Assembly (NCBI GenBank): GCA_902491475.1
Contig: CABUHY010000001.1
Location: 108,821 to 172,820, forward strand
Length of the DNA stretch: 64,000 nucleotides
Source of the DNA: an uncultured Eubacteriales bacterium
GTDB lineage: Bacteria > Bacillota > Clostridia > Oscillospirales > Acutalibacteraceae
Direction: 5' to 3'
Position numbers and translations under genes: made by a program
Shown here: piece after piece, positions 31,608-41,466 of the stretch
Numbering within the stretch: position 1 is the stretch's first letter
How the letters are laid out: each line of letters starts with the position of its first letter
The notes under the pieces: model-generated
Databases searched by the model: none
What the model was told of the DNA's origin: nothing
What the model saw: the letters and a program-made list of their open reading frames with translations, nothing else

Positions 31608-34600
31608 TTACTGATTATTTGTAAAATATGCATTTGCCGCTTCATTGTAAAGATAAAGCGCTTTGCAAACATTGACGATATTCGTGTCCTTATCGGCTTT
31701 TATCACGGCGTATGCGTAGCTTAATGCACTGAACGAAATATCACATTCGTTATTTATCGTAAGCGTATGCGCCGTATCAAGTTCCTTTGCGTGAATGTCG
31801 GGAAGCTCGATATAGTACAGATTTTCCTCCGCTATATAACTCGGCTTGACTTCATTTCCGTCAAGCACGAACGAATAAGCATCAATATTATCCGATTTGA
31901 AATAAAGCCTGAACGCCGTTTTTGTGTTGAGTATCAGCGTTACCTCGGTAAGAGTCAATCCGTTTGGTATTTCGGCGGATTTCGTCATTTTGTATTTTTC
32001 GAGAACCTCCGCCGTAACAGCCGAGAACTCTGTGCCGTCGTAGGAAGCATCGGGATTGTGGTTAAAGGCATTTTGTGCATAAGCGCCGTAATTAAGCGTT
32101 GCCTCGGCAAGAGTTTTGAGTTCCTGATTATCCGTTGACGATATTGCGTTGAAATATTTTTCAAGGGTATAATTAAAGGTCGAACCCTCAAGCTTTGTAC
32201 CCTTTCGGCTGTAAATATCGACAAGCGAACCGTTTCCGTCATACAGAGCAAAGGTAACATCGTCTCTCATTTCCTTTGCCGACAGCCAAACGGTAAATTT
32301 ATATAATCCGTTTTGGGTTGAAGCCTCTGAGACAGGAAGCTTATATGTCGCCGAATTTACCGACAGCTTAACATAAGCGTTTTTATCTCCCGTAACCGAT
32401 TGCGGCAAGCCTATATAGTAGTTAAGCCCTATATCGCCGTTGAGAGTAGCCGACACCTCATATACAACAGCTCTGAAATACTGACCGCAGCCGTTATCGC
32501 ATACACCGTCGTTGTTGTTGTCGACATGGTCGGCATAAACATCTTTGTTCGTGTTCGTATATATGACTCCCGTCGGCTCTCCGGGATTTCCGACACAACC
32601 TGCATATACGCTGTTCCGATACACCTTTTTATTCGCATTAAATGACGGATAGCTATTTGCAGCGCTTAAATCCTGACCCCATACCGAGCCGTCGGTTCCT
32701 GTTGAAAGAAGATACGCAACCAAACCGCTGTTAAACTCGGAAGTTGTCTTTTTTTCGGTATTTGTCAGTGTTCCGTTATAATCAACGCCTACTGCATCTC
32801 CGCCGAAAGTGTCGCCGTTATAATAGCAGTTGTTAATCGTGCCGCCGTTACCGCCGCAAACACCGCCGAGGTTTTCTGTTCCGCCGACAGTACCGATGTT
32901 ATAGGTATTTTCCACCGTGCCCGAATTGTAGCCGACAAATCCGCCGACTTTACTGTTGCCGTTGACAGTTCCCGTGTTAAAGCAATTTTTAATTGTGCAA
33001 TTATTTAAGCCGCATACGCCGCCGACATTGCTCGTACCCTTTACAGTGCCGCTGTTGCTGCTTAAAATGATTGAGCCGCTGTAACCGTAATCACGGGACA
33101 ATCCGCCGCACACGCCGCCGACATTACTTGTACCGATAACTGTTCCGGAATTATGACAATTTACAAGCGGAACATAGCTCGTTCCGCAAACAGCACCTAC
33201 GAAAGCCGAGCCTTTAATATATGAGTCGGCAACGCTGACATTTGAAATACCCGAACCCTTGGCATAACCGAACAAGCCTACATAATCAGTGCTCGAATTA
33301 CAATAAAGTCCGCTTATTGTATATCCCCTGCCGTCAAACTTTCCGTAGAAATTTTTGTTGTCGTTGCCGATAGGAGTCCAGCTTCTGACGGTATAGCCGT
33401 CTTTAACACTGCCGTCGTCATTGAGCTTGCCGAGCAAGTTTTCATTGACAACGATATTATTCAAAAGGACTGCCTTTGCATTGCTTTTTTCGTTGTTCAC
33501 ATAATTTGCATACCAATAAAGCTGACCTGCATTTGAAATTTCATAATAGCCCCCTGCCTCATTATAATCCGCAGGCTGATTATTGTTGGCGCATCCCGCA
33601 CAGAAGCCGTTTGAATACTCGTATTTGTGAACGCCCGTCATGGGAGCGTCGGTATTGCTGTACCCTGTGCCTGTTGAATTATCACAATATGTTACCTTTA
33701 CAAGATAAAGCTTTTTAGATGAGTCGAGAACGGGATAATTGTTTGCGCCGCTCAAATCTTGACCCCATACAGAGCCGCCGTCGCCGTTGTGAAGAAGATA
33801 AGCGACTGTTCCGTTTTTGAATTCAACGGTGGTCTTGCCCTCAACATCAGTAGCGGTTCCCTTATTCACACCTATTGCATTGCCGCTGAAAACCGTGCTG
33901 TCGCTGTATGAATTTACAACCGTTGCGCTGCTGTTTTCTCCGCATATGCCGCCGACAGAAGGCTCTCCGCCGCTGACCGAGCCGGAATTGTAACAGTTAA
34001 TGATTTTACCGTAGTCATTATATCCTTTAAGGGAGCCGCACACGCCGCCTATCCAAACTGTTACACCGCTTACATTACCCCTGTTGTAAGAGTTTTTCAA
34101 TGTTCCTTTGTCGATAGTGCCGCATACACCACCGACAAGGAAATAACCGTTTACCGTGCCCGTATTATAGCAGTCTTCAACCGTTCCGAAGCTGATGCCG
34201 CCGCAAATACCGCCGACCGCATTGTCGCCGTTAAAATATGAGTTTTCAACGCCGACATTTGATACGCTTCCTCTAACGCATCCGAACAAGCCGACATATT
34301 TTGAGCTTGAATTATTAAAATACAATCCGCTGATTGTGTGATTTTGTCCGTCAAAGCTGCCTGTGTATCCGCTCTCGCTGAAGCCGATCGGCGTCCACTC
34401 TGCAAAGCCGCTGTTTACGCCGCCGCAATTTGTAATATCGCCCGTATTCACGGTAATATCATTTGTCAAAACTGCGTTTGCGTCCCGTTCGCCGTTATTT
34501 ACAAGCCTTGCAAAGCCGTATAATTCAGCCGTATTGCTTATTTGATACACGCCGTCAACAATTATCGGAGTAGAGATAAACACGGGATACAGGTCGCCCT

Positions 34601-36587
34601 GATAAAATCTTACTTCCGAGCCCGCCGATACCAAAGCGGAATTGAGAAGCGAACAAACAGTTCCGTCCTTTAACTCGGCGGCTGTTACACTTGATACCGA
34701 ACCCGTGCCGTCGCCTATTCCGTTTTCATTGCTTTCCCCTAAATAGTAACAGGAATTTATCCGTCCGTTGACAGTGTTTTTACCGCAAACGGCTCCTGCG
34801 GTTTTGTCAGCGGCAACAGTGCCTCGGTTATAGCAGCCCAATACAGTGCCGTTGTTATATCCGCAAACACCGCCGACATTTTCTTCTCCGATAATTCGTC
34901 CGATACTGTCGCTGCCTGTTACGGTTCCGTCGCTCCAGCCGCACACGCCGCCGATGTGCCTTTTACCGTAAACCGTACCCGTATTGAAGCAGCCGCTTAC
35001 CGTACCGCCCTTATTAAAGCCGCAAACAGCACCGACGGAATTTTCGCCCTTGATATAAGAGCCCATAACTCCGACATTTTTGACTGTACCCTTGTTCCAG
35101 CCGAACAAACCGCAAAGGCTGTCTGACGAATTTATATAAAGGCCCGATACGGTGCAGTTTTTGCCGTCAAAAGTTCCCGTGTATGGGTTATCTGTTGAAC
35201 CGATAGGCGTCCACACGGCAAAACTGCCTGTATCGTCGGTAAGCTCTCCGCCGTATTCGTAAATTACATTTTCATTGACAGTAATATCCGCCGTCAATAT
35301 TGCGTTTGCGGAAGCGTTGCCGCTGTTGACAATATAAGCAAAGCCGTAAAGCTCCTCTGCAGTGCCTATTCGATACGGATTTTCAGCCGAACCGTCGCCG
35401 ACAGACGGCGCAAATGTTGACTCTTCGGCATTCACCGCGTAAGTCATACCGTCGTCCGATGTTATTTCAAGCCAAATTTTGCACAAGGACAAATCAACAT
35501 CGGAAGCCAAGCTCAAGCTATTCTTAATTGTGTTGGTATCTGCCATCAGTGTATCGTCAAACTGCTTTGCGTAATACCAATTATTTGTGCCGTCAAAGCC
35601 CTGTACAATCAACCTGACGGTTTTTGAGGTACTGCCCTTTTGCGCTTTAATTATTCCGATTGAGGAATTATAAAGCACCTTGCCGATACCTTTGTCCTTG
35701 CCGTCAAGCCTCAAAGCCATTGCGGCTGCATTTGCCGTTGTTCCCGACGCCGAAGCCTCTGTCGGCACTGCCGAAGCAAAAAGAACGGAGGACATATTTA
35801 TATTTCCCGCAGGGCGTGCGTTGGGATAACTTCCATCGGGCGAAGCATTGACTGTGTAATCGGTTGCAGCGTAATCGGGACTTGCCAAAAGTGCGCTTTG
35901 ACCCGTTTTTCCGTAAGGATCGCGCAGCCAAAAATAAGTGTCGCCGTACCAATAATTCTCACTGACAACTATATTGTCGCTGCTGCCTGCCCATAAAACA
36001 ATCCAATTATATTTTCCGTGCATCGGGTAAAGTTTATCCGATGTTGTGTACGACTTGGCGCATTTACTGTCATTTGTGGTTACAGTGGTGGCGTTCATCA
36101 AGTTCTGTTCCGCAATGCTGAAATAATCCGTGTTTTCGGCAGCGGATTTCAAAACGCTTCTTATGTTGCTTGCGCCGTAATGATTAGGATATACCTCCTC
36201 AGGAGTTGAACCGTCGGTGTAAACGCAGTCGTTCCACAAAGAACTGTCGGTCTTATTAACACTTTTGTTAAATTCAAAACAGATGTTTTCGATTAAAGCG
36301 GACGCCGCAAAAATTGCGATATTATCCCCCTCAACACCGCTGTCTTTACCCAGAACATACCATTCCTGCGGTTCTGAAGCACTGTTCTTTCCAAAGATAA
36401 TTTTTCCCGTATTTGAAGCATATCCGTCGGAATTTGTGGAAAACTCGGTCATAAGCTGTTCCTTTGATGCATAAGCCGAGGCGCTTATTTCGCCTGCGCT
36501 GTCGGCAGTGTCCGCCAATGTCATAATCGGAACGGCATTGAGCAACAAACACATTATAAGTACAATGCTTAAAATTTTCTTTTTCAT
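31608..36587 (-). CDS. Giant secreted GLUG-repeat surface protein
   Basis: A 1659-residue exported protein with a signal peptide (about 1-26). Three blocks of GLUG-type repeats lie at about 390-670, 680-960 and 990-1290. Each opens with a Y-x-I-x-x-x-x-E/Q-L-Y-x-[FW]-A module followed by ADITVN or equivalent and a WTPIG...GTFDGKNCTVSGLY strand. Repeats then take the form G-x-V-G-G-V-C-G plus C-x-N-x-G-T-V. A C-terminal domain (about 1365-1659) is shared in style with other clostridial surface proteins (LNGDIGLNYYIGLP, NYGAYAQNAFNHNPD). No membrane helix or LPxTG anchor is visible. GLUG repeats occur in adhesins and proteases. The gene overlaps the tetR-like stop by four bases. Confidence 0.87.
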   Translation of the reverse strand: MKKKILSIVLIMCLLLNAVPIMTLADTADSAGEISASAYASKEQLMTEFSTNSDGYASNTGKIIFGKNSASEPQEWYVLGKDSGVEGDNIAIFAASALIENICFEFNKSVNKTDSSLWNDCVYTDGSTPEEVYPNHYGASNIRSVLKSAAENTDYFSIAEQNLMNATTVTTNDSKCAKSYTTSDKLYPMHGKYNWIVLWAGSSDNIVVSENYWYGDTYFWLRDPYGKTGQSALLASPDYAATDYTVNASPDGSYPNARPAGNINMSSVLFASAVPTEASASGTTANAAAMALRLDGKDKGIGKVLYNSSIGIIKAQKGSTSKTVRLIVQGFDGTNNWYYAKQFDDTLMADTNTIKNSLSLASDVDLSLCKIWLEITSDDGMTYAVNAEESTFAPSVGDGSAENPYRIGTAEELYGFAYIVNSGNASANAILTADITVNENVIYEYGGELTDDTGSFAVWTPIGSTDNPYTGTFDGKNCTVSGLYINSSDSLCGLFGWNKGTVKNVGVMGSYIKGENSVGAVCGFNKGGTVSGCFNTGTVYGKRHIGGVCGWSDGTVTGSDSIGRIIGEENVGGVCGYNNGTVLGCYNRGTVAADKTAGAVCGKNTVNGRINSCYYLGESNENGIGDGTGSVSSVTAAELKDGTVCSLLNSALVSAGSEVRFYQGDLYPVFISTPIIVDGVYQISNTAELYGFARLVNNGERDANAVLTNDITVNTGDITNCGGVNSGFAEWTPIGFSESGYTGSFDGQNHTISGLYFNNSSSKYVGLFGCVRGSVSNVGVENSYFNGDNAVGGICGGISFGTVEDCYNTGTVNGYFLVGGVCGTIDKGTLKNSYNRGNVSGVTVWIGGVCGSLKGYNDYGKIINCYNSGSVSGGEPSVGGICGENSSATVVNSYSDSTVFSGNAIGVNKGTATDVEGKTTVEFKNGTVAYLLHNGDGGSVWGQDLSGANNYPVLDSSKKLYLVKVTYCDNSTGTGYSNTDAPMTGVHKYEYSNGFCAGCANNNQPADYNEAGGYYEISNAGQLYWYANYVNNEKSNAKAVLLNNIVVNENLLGKLNDDGSVKDGYTVRSWTPIGNDNKNFYGKFDGRGYTISGLYCNSSTDYVGLFGYAKGSGISNVSVADSYIKGSAFVGAVCGTSYVPLVNCHNSGTVIGTSNVGGVCGGLSRDYGYSGSIILSSNSGTVKGTSNVGGVCGLNNCTIKNCFNTGTVNGNSKVGGFVGYNSGTVENTYNIGTVGGTENLGGVCGGNGGTINNCYYNGDTFGGDAVGVDYNGTLTNTEKKTTSEFNSGLVAYLLSTGTDGSVWGQDLSAANSYPSFNANKKVYRNSVYAGCVGNPGEPTGVIYTNTNKDVYADHVDNNNDGVCDNGCGQYFRAVVYEVSATLNGDIGLNYYIGLPQSVTGDKNAYVKLSVNSATYKLPVSEASTQNGLYKFTVWLSAKEMRDDVTFALYDGNGSLVDIYSRKGTKLEGSTFNYTLEKYFNAISSTDNQELKTLAEATLNYGAYAQNAFNHNPDASYDGTEFSAVTAEVLEKYKMTKSAEIPNGLTLTEVTLILNTKTAFRLYFKSDNIDAYSFVLDGNEVKPSYIAEENLYYIELPDIHAKELDTAHTLTINNECDISFSALSYAYAVIKADKDTNIVNVCKALYLYNEAANAYFTNNQ

Positions 36588-37189
36588 TTTGTCCTCCCCG
36601 TATGTAATCTGTTATTATTATATTTTTCGATAATCAGCGTTATTGACTGTTTCAGAACTTCCTTTTGACTTTCAAGATAATATTCATCCTCAAACATTGC
36701 GTAATGCACGCAGGCACGGATAAAAATGAAAATCAGTGGAGTAATAACGGTATAAGGAAGCCCTATTTTAGGCTCCAACAGTTTAGCATATTCCGTATAT
36801 CTTTCGTTTACGCCCTCAAAGAATTTTTTGCCGTGTTCTATGTATTTCGGATGAGTATAGACCTGATACATCAAACGGTACTTTTTGCCGTGCTTTTTTG
36901 CGGTCCAATAAGGTATTTCCTCAATAAAACGCATAACATCCTCGGGGTCGGTCGGCGCTTTTTTCATAAAATCGTCCTCGACCTTTGCCATACAATATGC
37001 CGTCGACTGAATAATCAGGTCGTCAAGATTATCAAAATACAGATAAAGCGTGGCTGAATTGCATCCGCACGCCTCTGCGATTGCCTTTATTCCGACGCTG
37101 TACAACCCGTTTTCGGCATAGCAGTCGTAGCATTTTTCCATAATATCAATCTTTTTTGCCTGTCTCGCTTCCTTGTTTACGGTTCGCAA
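36584..37189 (-). CDS. TetR-family transcriptional regulator
   Basis: A 201-residue regulator. The N-terminal helix-turn-helix is CYAENGLYSVGIKAIAEACG with CNSATLYLYFDNLDDLI (residues about 22-60), followed by an all-helical ligand/dimer domain. The start is TTG 37189 with GGGAG before it. Its TGA overlaps the ATG of the giant GLUG gene (ATGA), so a DNA-binding repressor and a surface protein are made from one mRNA. Regulation of its own operon is the simplest idea. A Cys-rich recognition end (EACGCNSAT) is notable. Confidence 0.9.
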   Translation of the reverse strand: MRTVNKEARQAKKIDIMEKCYDCYAENGLYSVGIKAIAEACGCNSATLYLYFDNLDDLIIQSTAYCMAKVEDDFMKKAPTDPEDVMRFIEEIPYWTAKKHGKKYRLMYQVYTHPKYIEHGKKFFEGVNERYTEYAKLLEPKIGLPYTVITPLIFIFIRACVHYAMFEDEYYLESQKEVLKQSITLIIEKYNNNRLHTGRTK

Positions 37190-37273
37190 TTTATATCTCC
37201 CTGTCTATTAAATAATTGAACGATTATATAATAACATATGCCAACCGCTTTTACAAGTGATATTAGAACAAAA

Positions 37274-37312
37274 ACTAAAACCTCTTTCAGCAAGTGAAAG
37301 AGGTTCGTTTTA
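37274..37312 (-). terminator. Terminator of the subtilase gene
   Basis: AACCTCTTTCA and TGAAAGAGGTT pair around GCAAG; flanked by T/A-runs. Confidence 0.85.
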
Positions 37313-37325
37313 CAGTTATAAAATT

Positions 37326-40300
37326 TTATTTATCTTTTTTCTTTCTAACAAGCAATACCGTCGCAAAGGAAAGAGCCGCCAAGGCTGTGAAAACACCTGT
37401 GTAGGTTTCGCTGCCTGTCATGGGCGAAATCATGCTTCCGTTTTTGCCGGGCTTATCTGGCGTTGTGCCGCCGTTTGTTTTATCTTGTTCGGGATTGATA
37501 ATCGGCTGTTCCTGCGGCTTTTCTTCAAGCGCATCTATCGCCGCAAGCATCGCCTTTGTTTGGAGGTCTACCTCCTCCTGCTGTGTGATATTTCTGCCGC
37601 CGACATCAACAGCCAATTCCTTTTCAACCTGCGAGAAATCAACATATTTCTCTTTGTCAAGTCCCTTGGCTTTGGCAACCGCTTTGTCGTATTCGGTGTA
37701 ATCCGCGGGCTTGTATTCAAGTGCTGAAATTGCGTTTCGCAGCTGCTCGGCGTAGGAGTCTACTACCTCCTGCTTTGTAATATCCAAGCTGTAATCAATG
37801 CCGTTTAGTATTTCGTTTAGGGCATTAACGGTTTCATCTGTGTAATATTCCAAATGCTCGGGAACGGTATTGATTTGTTCATTAACCCGTGAATAATCGG
37901 CGGGCTTCAAAACAAGGTTATCCAAAGCGGCTTTGATTTTTGCCGTCTGCTCGTCAACAATGTTTTGCTGTGCGTTTGACAATCCGCTTATGTCAGCCGA
38001 AAGGGCTTCGTCAAGCTCGGTCAAATCGGTGTACAAGCTGCGGTCAAGAGCCTTTGCCTGTGCCACGACTTTGTTATATTCCGAATAATCGGCAGACACA
38101 AATGTTGTGTTCTCGCAAACGCCTGTGCGTATCTCGATTGAGTCATATCCCACATCGGTGCTTGTAACCACGCAGTAATAATATTTTGCGGGGTAGTCGG
38201 CAGGGTTAAATTCTTTGCCTGTTGCGCCCGGAATAGGCGTACCCGCAGTATTGTTGTTCTCACTGCTTGCATACCATTGGTAGGTGCGATTGAAGCCGAT
38301 AACATCAGCGGTTAAAACTCCGTCCGCATCGGTATATTTTTCGGGCAGTTGAGTAAGCACGGCAGTGTCCTGCGAAATTTCAACAAATGTGTGTCCGTTT
38401 TCATTTGCCCACTGCTCCGCATATGTTCCCTTAGTACCGTAAACCGTATAATTCCTGCCCTTTGTATCTTCCGTACACTCTTTGAATGTTGAGGGAAGTG
38501 AGATTATGCACTTTTCTGTTTGCGGCAGGCTTTGTGCGGTTTCGAGATGCGAAAATTCAGCACGAATCGTATTGCTTTTTCCGAAAGCACCATTGCCGAT
38601 ATTTCTGGCATTGTCAAAAGAATATGTACGCCGATGATTATCAGACCCTCCGGAAAAAGCATAATCCGGAACTGAGAGCAATGACGGTAAATCAACTTTT
38701 GATAAATGTTTACAATTTGCAAAAGTGTCTGAATCTATTGATTCCAACTTAGGAAAGTTTGCTTGCAATATATATGTGTCATCAAATTGTTCATAGCACA
38801 AATCTATAATCAAGGGCAATTTAACATCTACAATATGGTCGCTGTTTTCAAATAACGCCGTTGCTGTCGGTATAAATTCTTCACATTTAGACAGACATAC
38901 AGATTCCAATCTGTTGCAATATGAAAATATACTGTTATAAGCCTCTGTTACTTCAGATCCGTTAAATGAAATTATTTCCGAATATCCAAATGCATAATTG
39001 CCGATTTTTTCCACACTTGAAAAATCTCCATAGCAAAAGGACTTTGTTTTAACAAAAGCGGATTCGCAAATTTCTTTTGCATTTGGAAACTCAGCATACA
39101 TAATGTGTGACTCTTCAAATGAAGATGCGTCTATTTTTTTTATACCGTTTCCGCAAACATATTCAAGCGTGTTGTTTTTATAAAAAGCTCTTTGCGGAAT
39201 ATCTGTTATGCCATCAGGCAAAGTCAGGCTTACAATATCAGATGTATTAAAAGCATTTGGTGCAATACCTGTAACAAAAATATCATTTATAACATCAGGA
39301 ACATAAAGATTTGTTATATTTCCTTTGTAAAGATTTATAACACCGTTTTTGTCAATAACAAAGTTTTCGTCACTGTCGATATATTGGATACGGGGTGTTA
39401 TCTCTACTTCGTCGCTGTAATATCCGCCGTTTTTGTAATAAGCAACTGCTCTAATACGAGTCCTTTTTGTGATTTCAAACGGTGCTGTATATACTTTTGC
39501 ATTATCAACTGCCGGATATGTTCCGTCCGTAGTATATAAAACGGTTGCATCATCGTCCGTGCAAGTGATATTACATGTTTGTTCTCCGACATAAACTTTA
39601 TCTTCTAAATTAATTTCAGGCGCAGTAAGCTTTTCCAAACCGAATGCATTGCAAAACTGAATCATACCAACCCCGTCATAAAGTGAGTTGTAATTATCGA
39701 GATTTTCCCCTTCTGATGAAAGTGCTTCATTAAATCGTTTAACATTAAACGATGTGTTTTTCAAGGTGTTTCTTATTTCGTCAACCGTAATATCAGGATT
39801 GACTGATTTCAAAATTGCACCGAGAGCCGCCGCACAAGGAGAAGCAAACGAAGTTCCTCTCCAATATCTGTATTGATTATTTGATATTGCTACAATAACA
39901 TCTTGACCGGGTGCTGAAACAGCCGAATGTACAGACCACGAGTTCCATGTAGGAACAGTGTTGTCCTTATCGGTTGCCGATACGCCGATGGTTCCGTATG
40001 TATTGGCAGGTAAATTGACGGAATCATATCTTCCGGTATTTCCTACACTTGCAAATATCGGGATGTTCTTTGAGTAAGCTCTTTGTAAGCAAGCACGAAG
40101 CAATCCTGATTTATCAGCTGGATGGGTAAGACTTGCATTGATAATGTCGGGGTTACTTTCTATCGCGGCAATATATCCTGCAGCGATCTGAGAAACATTG
40201 CTTATCATATCATTATTAAACACTCTAAATACAGAAACCTTGATATTCCTCGGAGTATTATCAACAACAATGCTTGAAACAGCGGTTCCGTGGCTGACAT

Positions 40301-40994
40301 CCGTGTTATCAAGCTCGTCATCTTTGTTACCGTCAGCCGATGAATTAAAATATGTCCTGACAACTCTTTCTTTTAAAAATTCATGGTTATAATCTATACC
40401 GGAATCAATTAATGCAACAACAATTTCTCGCTGAGAAATACTGTGTGTGTCCATATAATCCAAAAGCCGTTTTGATTGTGTTCTGTCTGTGCTCCAATCG
40501 CATAAATGAGTTCCTTCGTTTGCTTCATTTTGCGATATTATTTCCGACACATCTCCTGCGCCCCCGTTTATAACAATGTCAGGGGATGCACTTATAACAT
40601 TTTTGTCTGTTTGCATAATCTTATATGCATCCATTGCGGCTTCGGGACTTTCATATTGCAAAATATGAAAGTTCTCAAAGCCACTGACATGTTTTAAGGC
40701 GGCAAAATCATCAAACTTTTTATTTGCACGGACAATTAATCGGGCTGTCTGAAAGTCCTGTAAAGTATATTCTTCGCCATTATTTTCCGAAGAATATGTT
40801 TGAACAGAATCGATCCCATCTTTTACGGAAAATTCCTTATTTGCATCGTATTCATGTGTTAATTCAACAATTCCGTTTACAAATTCATTTAACGAATTAT
40901 TTGAATCACTTCCTTTTGCAAACACAGAAAATCCTGCACCTAACGGCAACACAGCAATAATCACAGCAATTAAAATGCTGATAACCTTTTTCAT
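37326..40994 (-). CDS. Cell-wall-anchored subtilase with BspA-type repeats
   Basis: A 1222-residue exported protease. Signal peptide at about 1-27. The S8 domain has Asp197 in VALIDSGI, His235 in VSHGTAVSSI, Ser382 in RGTSFASPCAA and the oxyanion Asn in VGNTG. A chitobiase C-terminal-like beta domain (about 475-535, VLYTTDGTYPAVDNAKVY) follows, then LRR_5/BspA-type repeats (about 550-830), an Ig-like segment, and three related helical repeats starting ADYSEYNKVVAQAKAL, ADYSRVNEQI and ADYTEYDKAVAKAKGL. A Pro/Gly linker and SPMTG-hydrophobic-RKKKDK resemble a sortase signal with S-P-x-T-G for L-P-x-T-G. It lies 16 bp after a membrane protein gene. Confidence 0.92.
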   Translation of the reverse strand: MKKVISILIAVIIAVLPLGAGFSVFAKGSDSNNSLNEFVNGIVELTHEYDANKEFSVKDGIDSVQTYSSENNGEEYTLQDFQTARLIVRANKKFDDFAALKHVSGFENFHILQYESPEAAMDAYKIMQTDKNVISASPDIVINGGAGDVSEIISQNEANEGTHLCDWSTDRTQSKRLLDYMDTHSISQREIVVALIDSGIDYNHEFLKERVVRTYFNSSADGNKDDELDNTDVSHGTAVSSIVVDNTPRNIKVSVFRVFNNDMISNVSQIAAGYIAAIESNPDIINASLTHPADKSGLLRACLQRAYSKNIPIFASVGNTGRYDSVNLPANTYGTIGVSATDKDNTVPTWNSWSVHSAVSAPGQDVIVAISNNQYRYWRGTSFASPCAAALGAILKSVNPDITVDEIRNTLKNTSFNVKRFNEALSSEGENLDNYNSLYDGVGMIQFCNAFGLEKLTAPEINLEDKVYVGEQTCNITCTDDDATVLYTTDGTYPAVDNAKVYTAPFEITKRTRIRAVAYYKNGGYYSDEVEITPRIQYIDSDENFVIDKNGVINLYKGNITNLYVPDVINDIFVTGIAPNAFNTSDIVSLTLPDGITDIPQRAFYKNNTLEYVCGNGIKKIDASSFEESHIMYAEFPNAKEICESAFVKTKSFCYGDFSSVEKIGNYAFGYSEIISFNGSEVTEAYNSIFSYCNRLESVCLSKCEEFIPTATALFENSDHIVDVKLPLIIDLCYEQFDDTYILQANFPKLESIDSDTFANCKHLSKVDLPSLLSVPDYAFSGGSDNHRRTYSFDNARNIGNGAFGKSNTIRAEFSHLETAQSLPQTEKCIISLPSTFKECTEDTKGRNYTVYGTKGTYAEQWANENGHTFVEISQDTAVLTQLPEKYTDADGVLTADVIGFNRTYQWYASSENNNTAGTPIPGATGKEFNPADYPAKYYYCVVTSTDVGYDSIEIRTGVCENTTFVSADYSEYNKVVAQAKALDRSLYTDLTELDEALSADISGLSNAQQNIVDEQTAKIKAALDNLVLKPADYSRVNEQINTVPEHLEYYTDETVNALNEILNGIDYSLDITKQEVVDSYAEQLRNAISALEYKPADYTEYDKAVAKAKGLDKEKYVDFSQVEKELAVDVGGRNITQQEEVDLQTKAMLAAIDALEEKPQEQPIINPEQDKTNGGTTPDKPGKNGSMISPMTGSETYTGVFTALAALSFATVLLVRKKKDK

Positions 40995-41010
40995 AAATTC
41001 CTCCTGACTG

Positions 41011-41355
41011 CTATTTAACCTTTTTACTTGATATTACCATAAGCGGAAACAGCAACGCCGCTGTAATTTCATTGTACAGCAAAGTGTGCTGATGAAGCCT
41101 GTTATCGGAGAAAAACGCAAAGCAATAAAACGCATTTGCCGCCGCAAAGAATATGACCGACAAAGCTTTATATAAAGCCTGATTTTTTTCATAATTCGCA
41201 CGCAGTTCCGCAACCAAAAACACGGCTATCCCCGCCGTCACAACGCACAGGCTGATTATGCTCTTGCCGACATCGTTAATCTGCAGGCATGCACGCAGAG
41301 CGCTGAACCCGAATATAAGTAAAACTTGAGCCAATAACCAATTATACCTTTTCAC
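41011..41355 (-). CDS. Small membrane protein upstream of subtilase
   Basis: A 114-residue protein with four predicted membrane helices and little soluble sequence, ending MVISSKKVK. The start is GTG 41355, which has no good ribosome site of its own but overlaps the TGA of a 15-codon leader frame, so its translation may be coupled. Its promoter region (41418-41463) carries the element shared with the ECF sigma operon. No family recognised. Membership of the sigma-factor regulon together with the subtilase 16 bp downstream is inferred from that element. Confidence 0.68.
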   Translation of the reverse strand: MKRYNWLLAQVLLIFGFSALRACLQINDVGKSIISLCVVTAGIAVFLVAELRANYEKNQALYKALSVIFFAAANAFYCFAFFSDNRLHQHTLLYNEITAALLFPLMVISSKKVK

Positions 41356-41399
41356 GCATTATTTGATTGACTGCCGATAAAGCAGCCGGTATAAAACAT
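41352..41399 (-). CDS. Putative 15-residue coupled leader peptide
   Basis: MFYTGCFIGSQSNNA, from ATG 41399 to TGA 41352-41354. AAAGGGGG lies immediately before the ATG, so spacing is tight. Its stop overlaps the GTG start of the membrane protein gene as GTGA. It may exist only to deliver ribosomes to that start. Supported by position alone. Confidence 0.4.
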   Translation of the reverse strand: MFYTGCFIGSQSNNA

Positions 41400-41417
41400 C
41401 CCCCTTTCAAACTCTTG

Positions 41418-41463
41418 CTCCTATAATATACAACAGTTCAAAAGGAGGTTTATGTTACAAAAA
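41418..41463 (-). promoter_or_regulatory. Putative ECF promoter of membrane protein/subtilase operon
   Basis: On the minus strand: TTTTTGTAACATAAA, a 10-base variable stretch, AACTGTTGTATATT, then ATAGGAG. It matches 42694-42739 at 38 of 46 positions with no gap; all but one of the differences fall in the central stretch. TGTAAC fits an ECF -35 element and the CTGTTG region a -10 element. Confidence 0.75.
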
Positions 41464-41466
41464 TTT

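Noticed and set aside
31257..31724. 155-codon plus-strand frame after tRNA-Ser
   Set aside because: Runs through two terminators and antisense to the small peptide and the GLUG gene; no family features.
33476..36474. Many short plus-strand frames opposite the GLUG gene
   Set aside because: Shadows caused by repeated, codon-biased sequence of the long gene.
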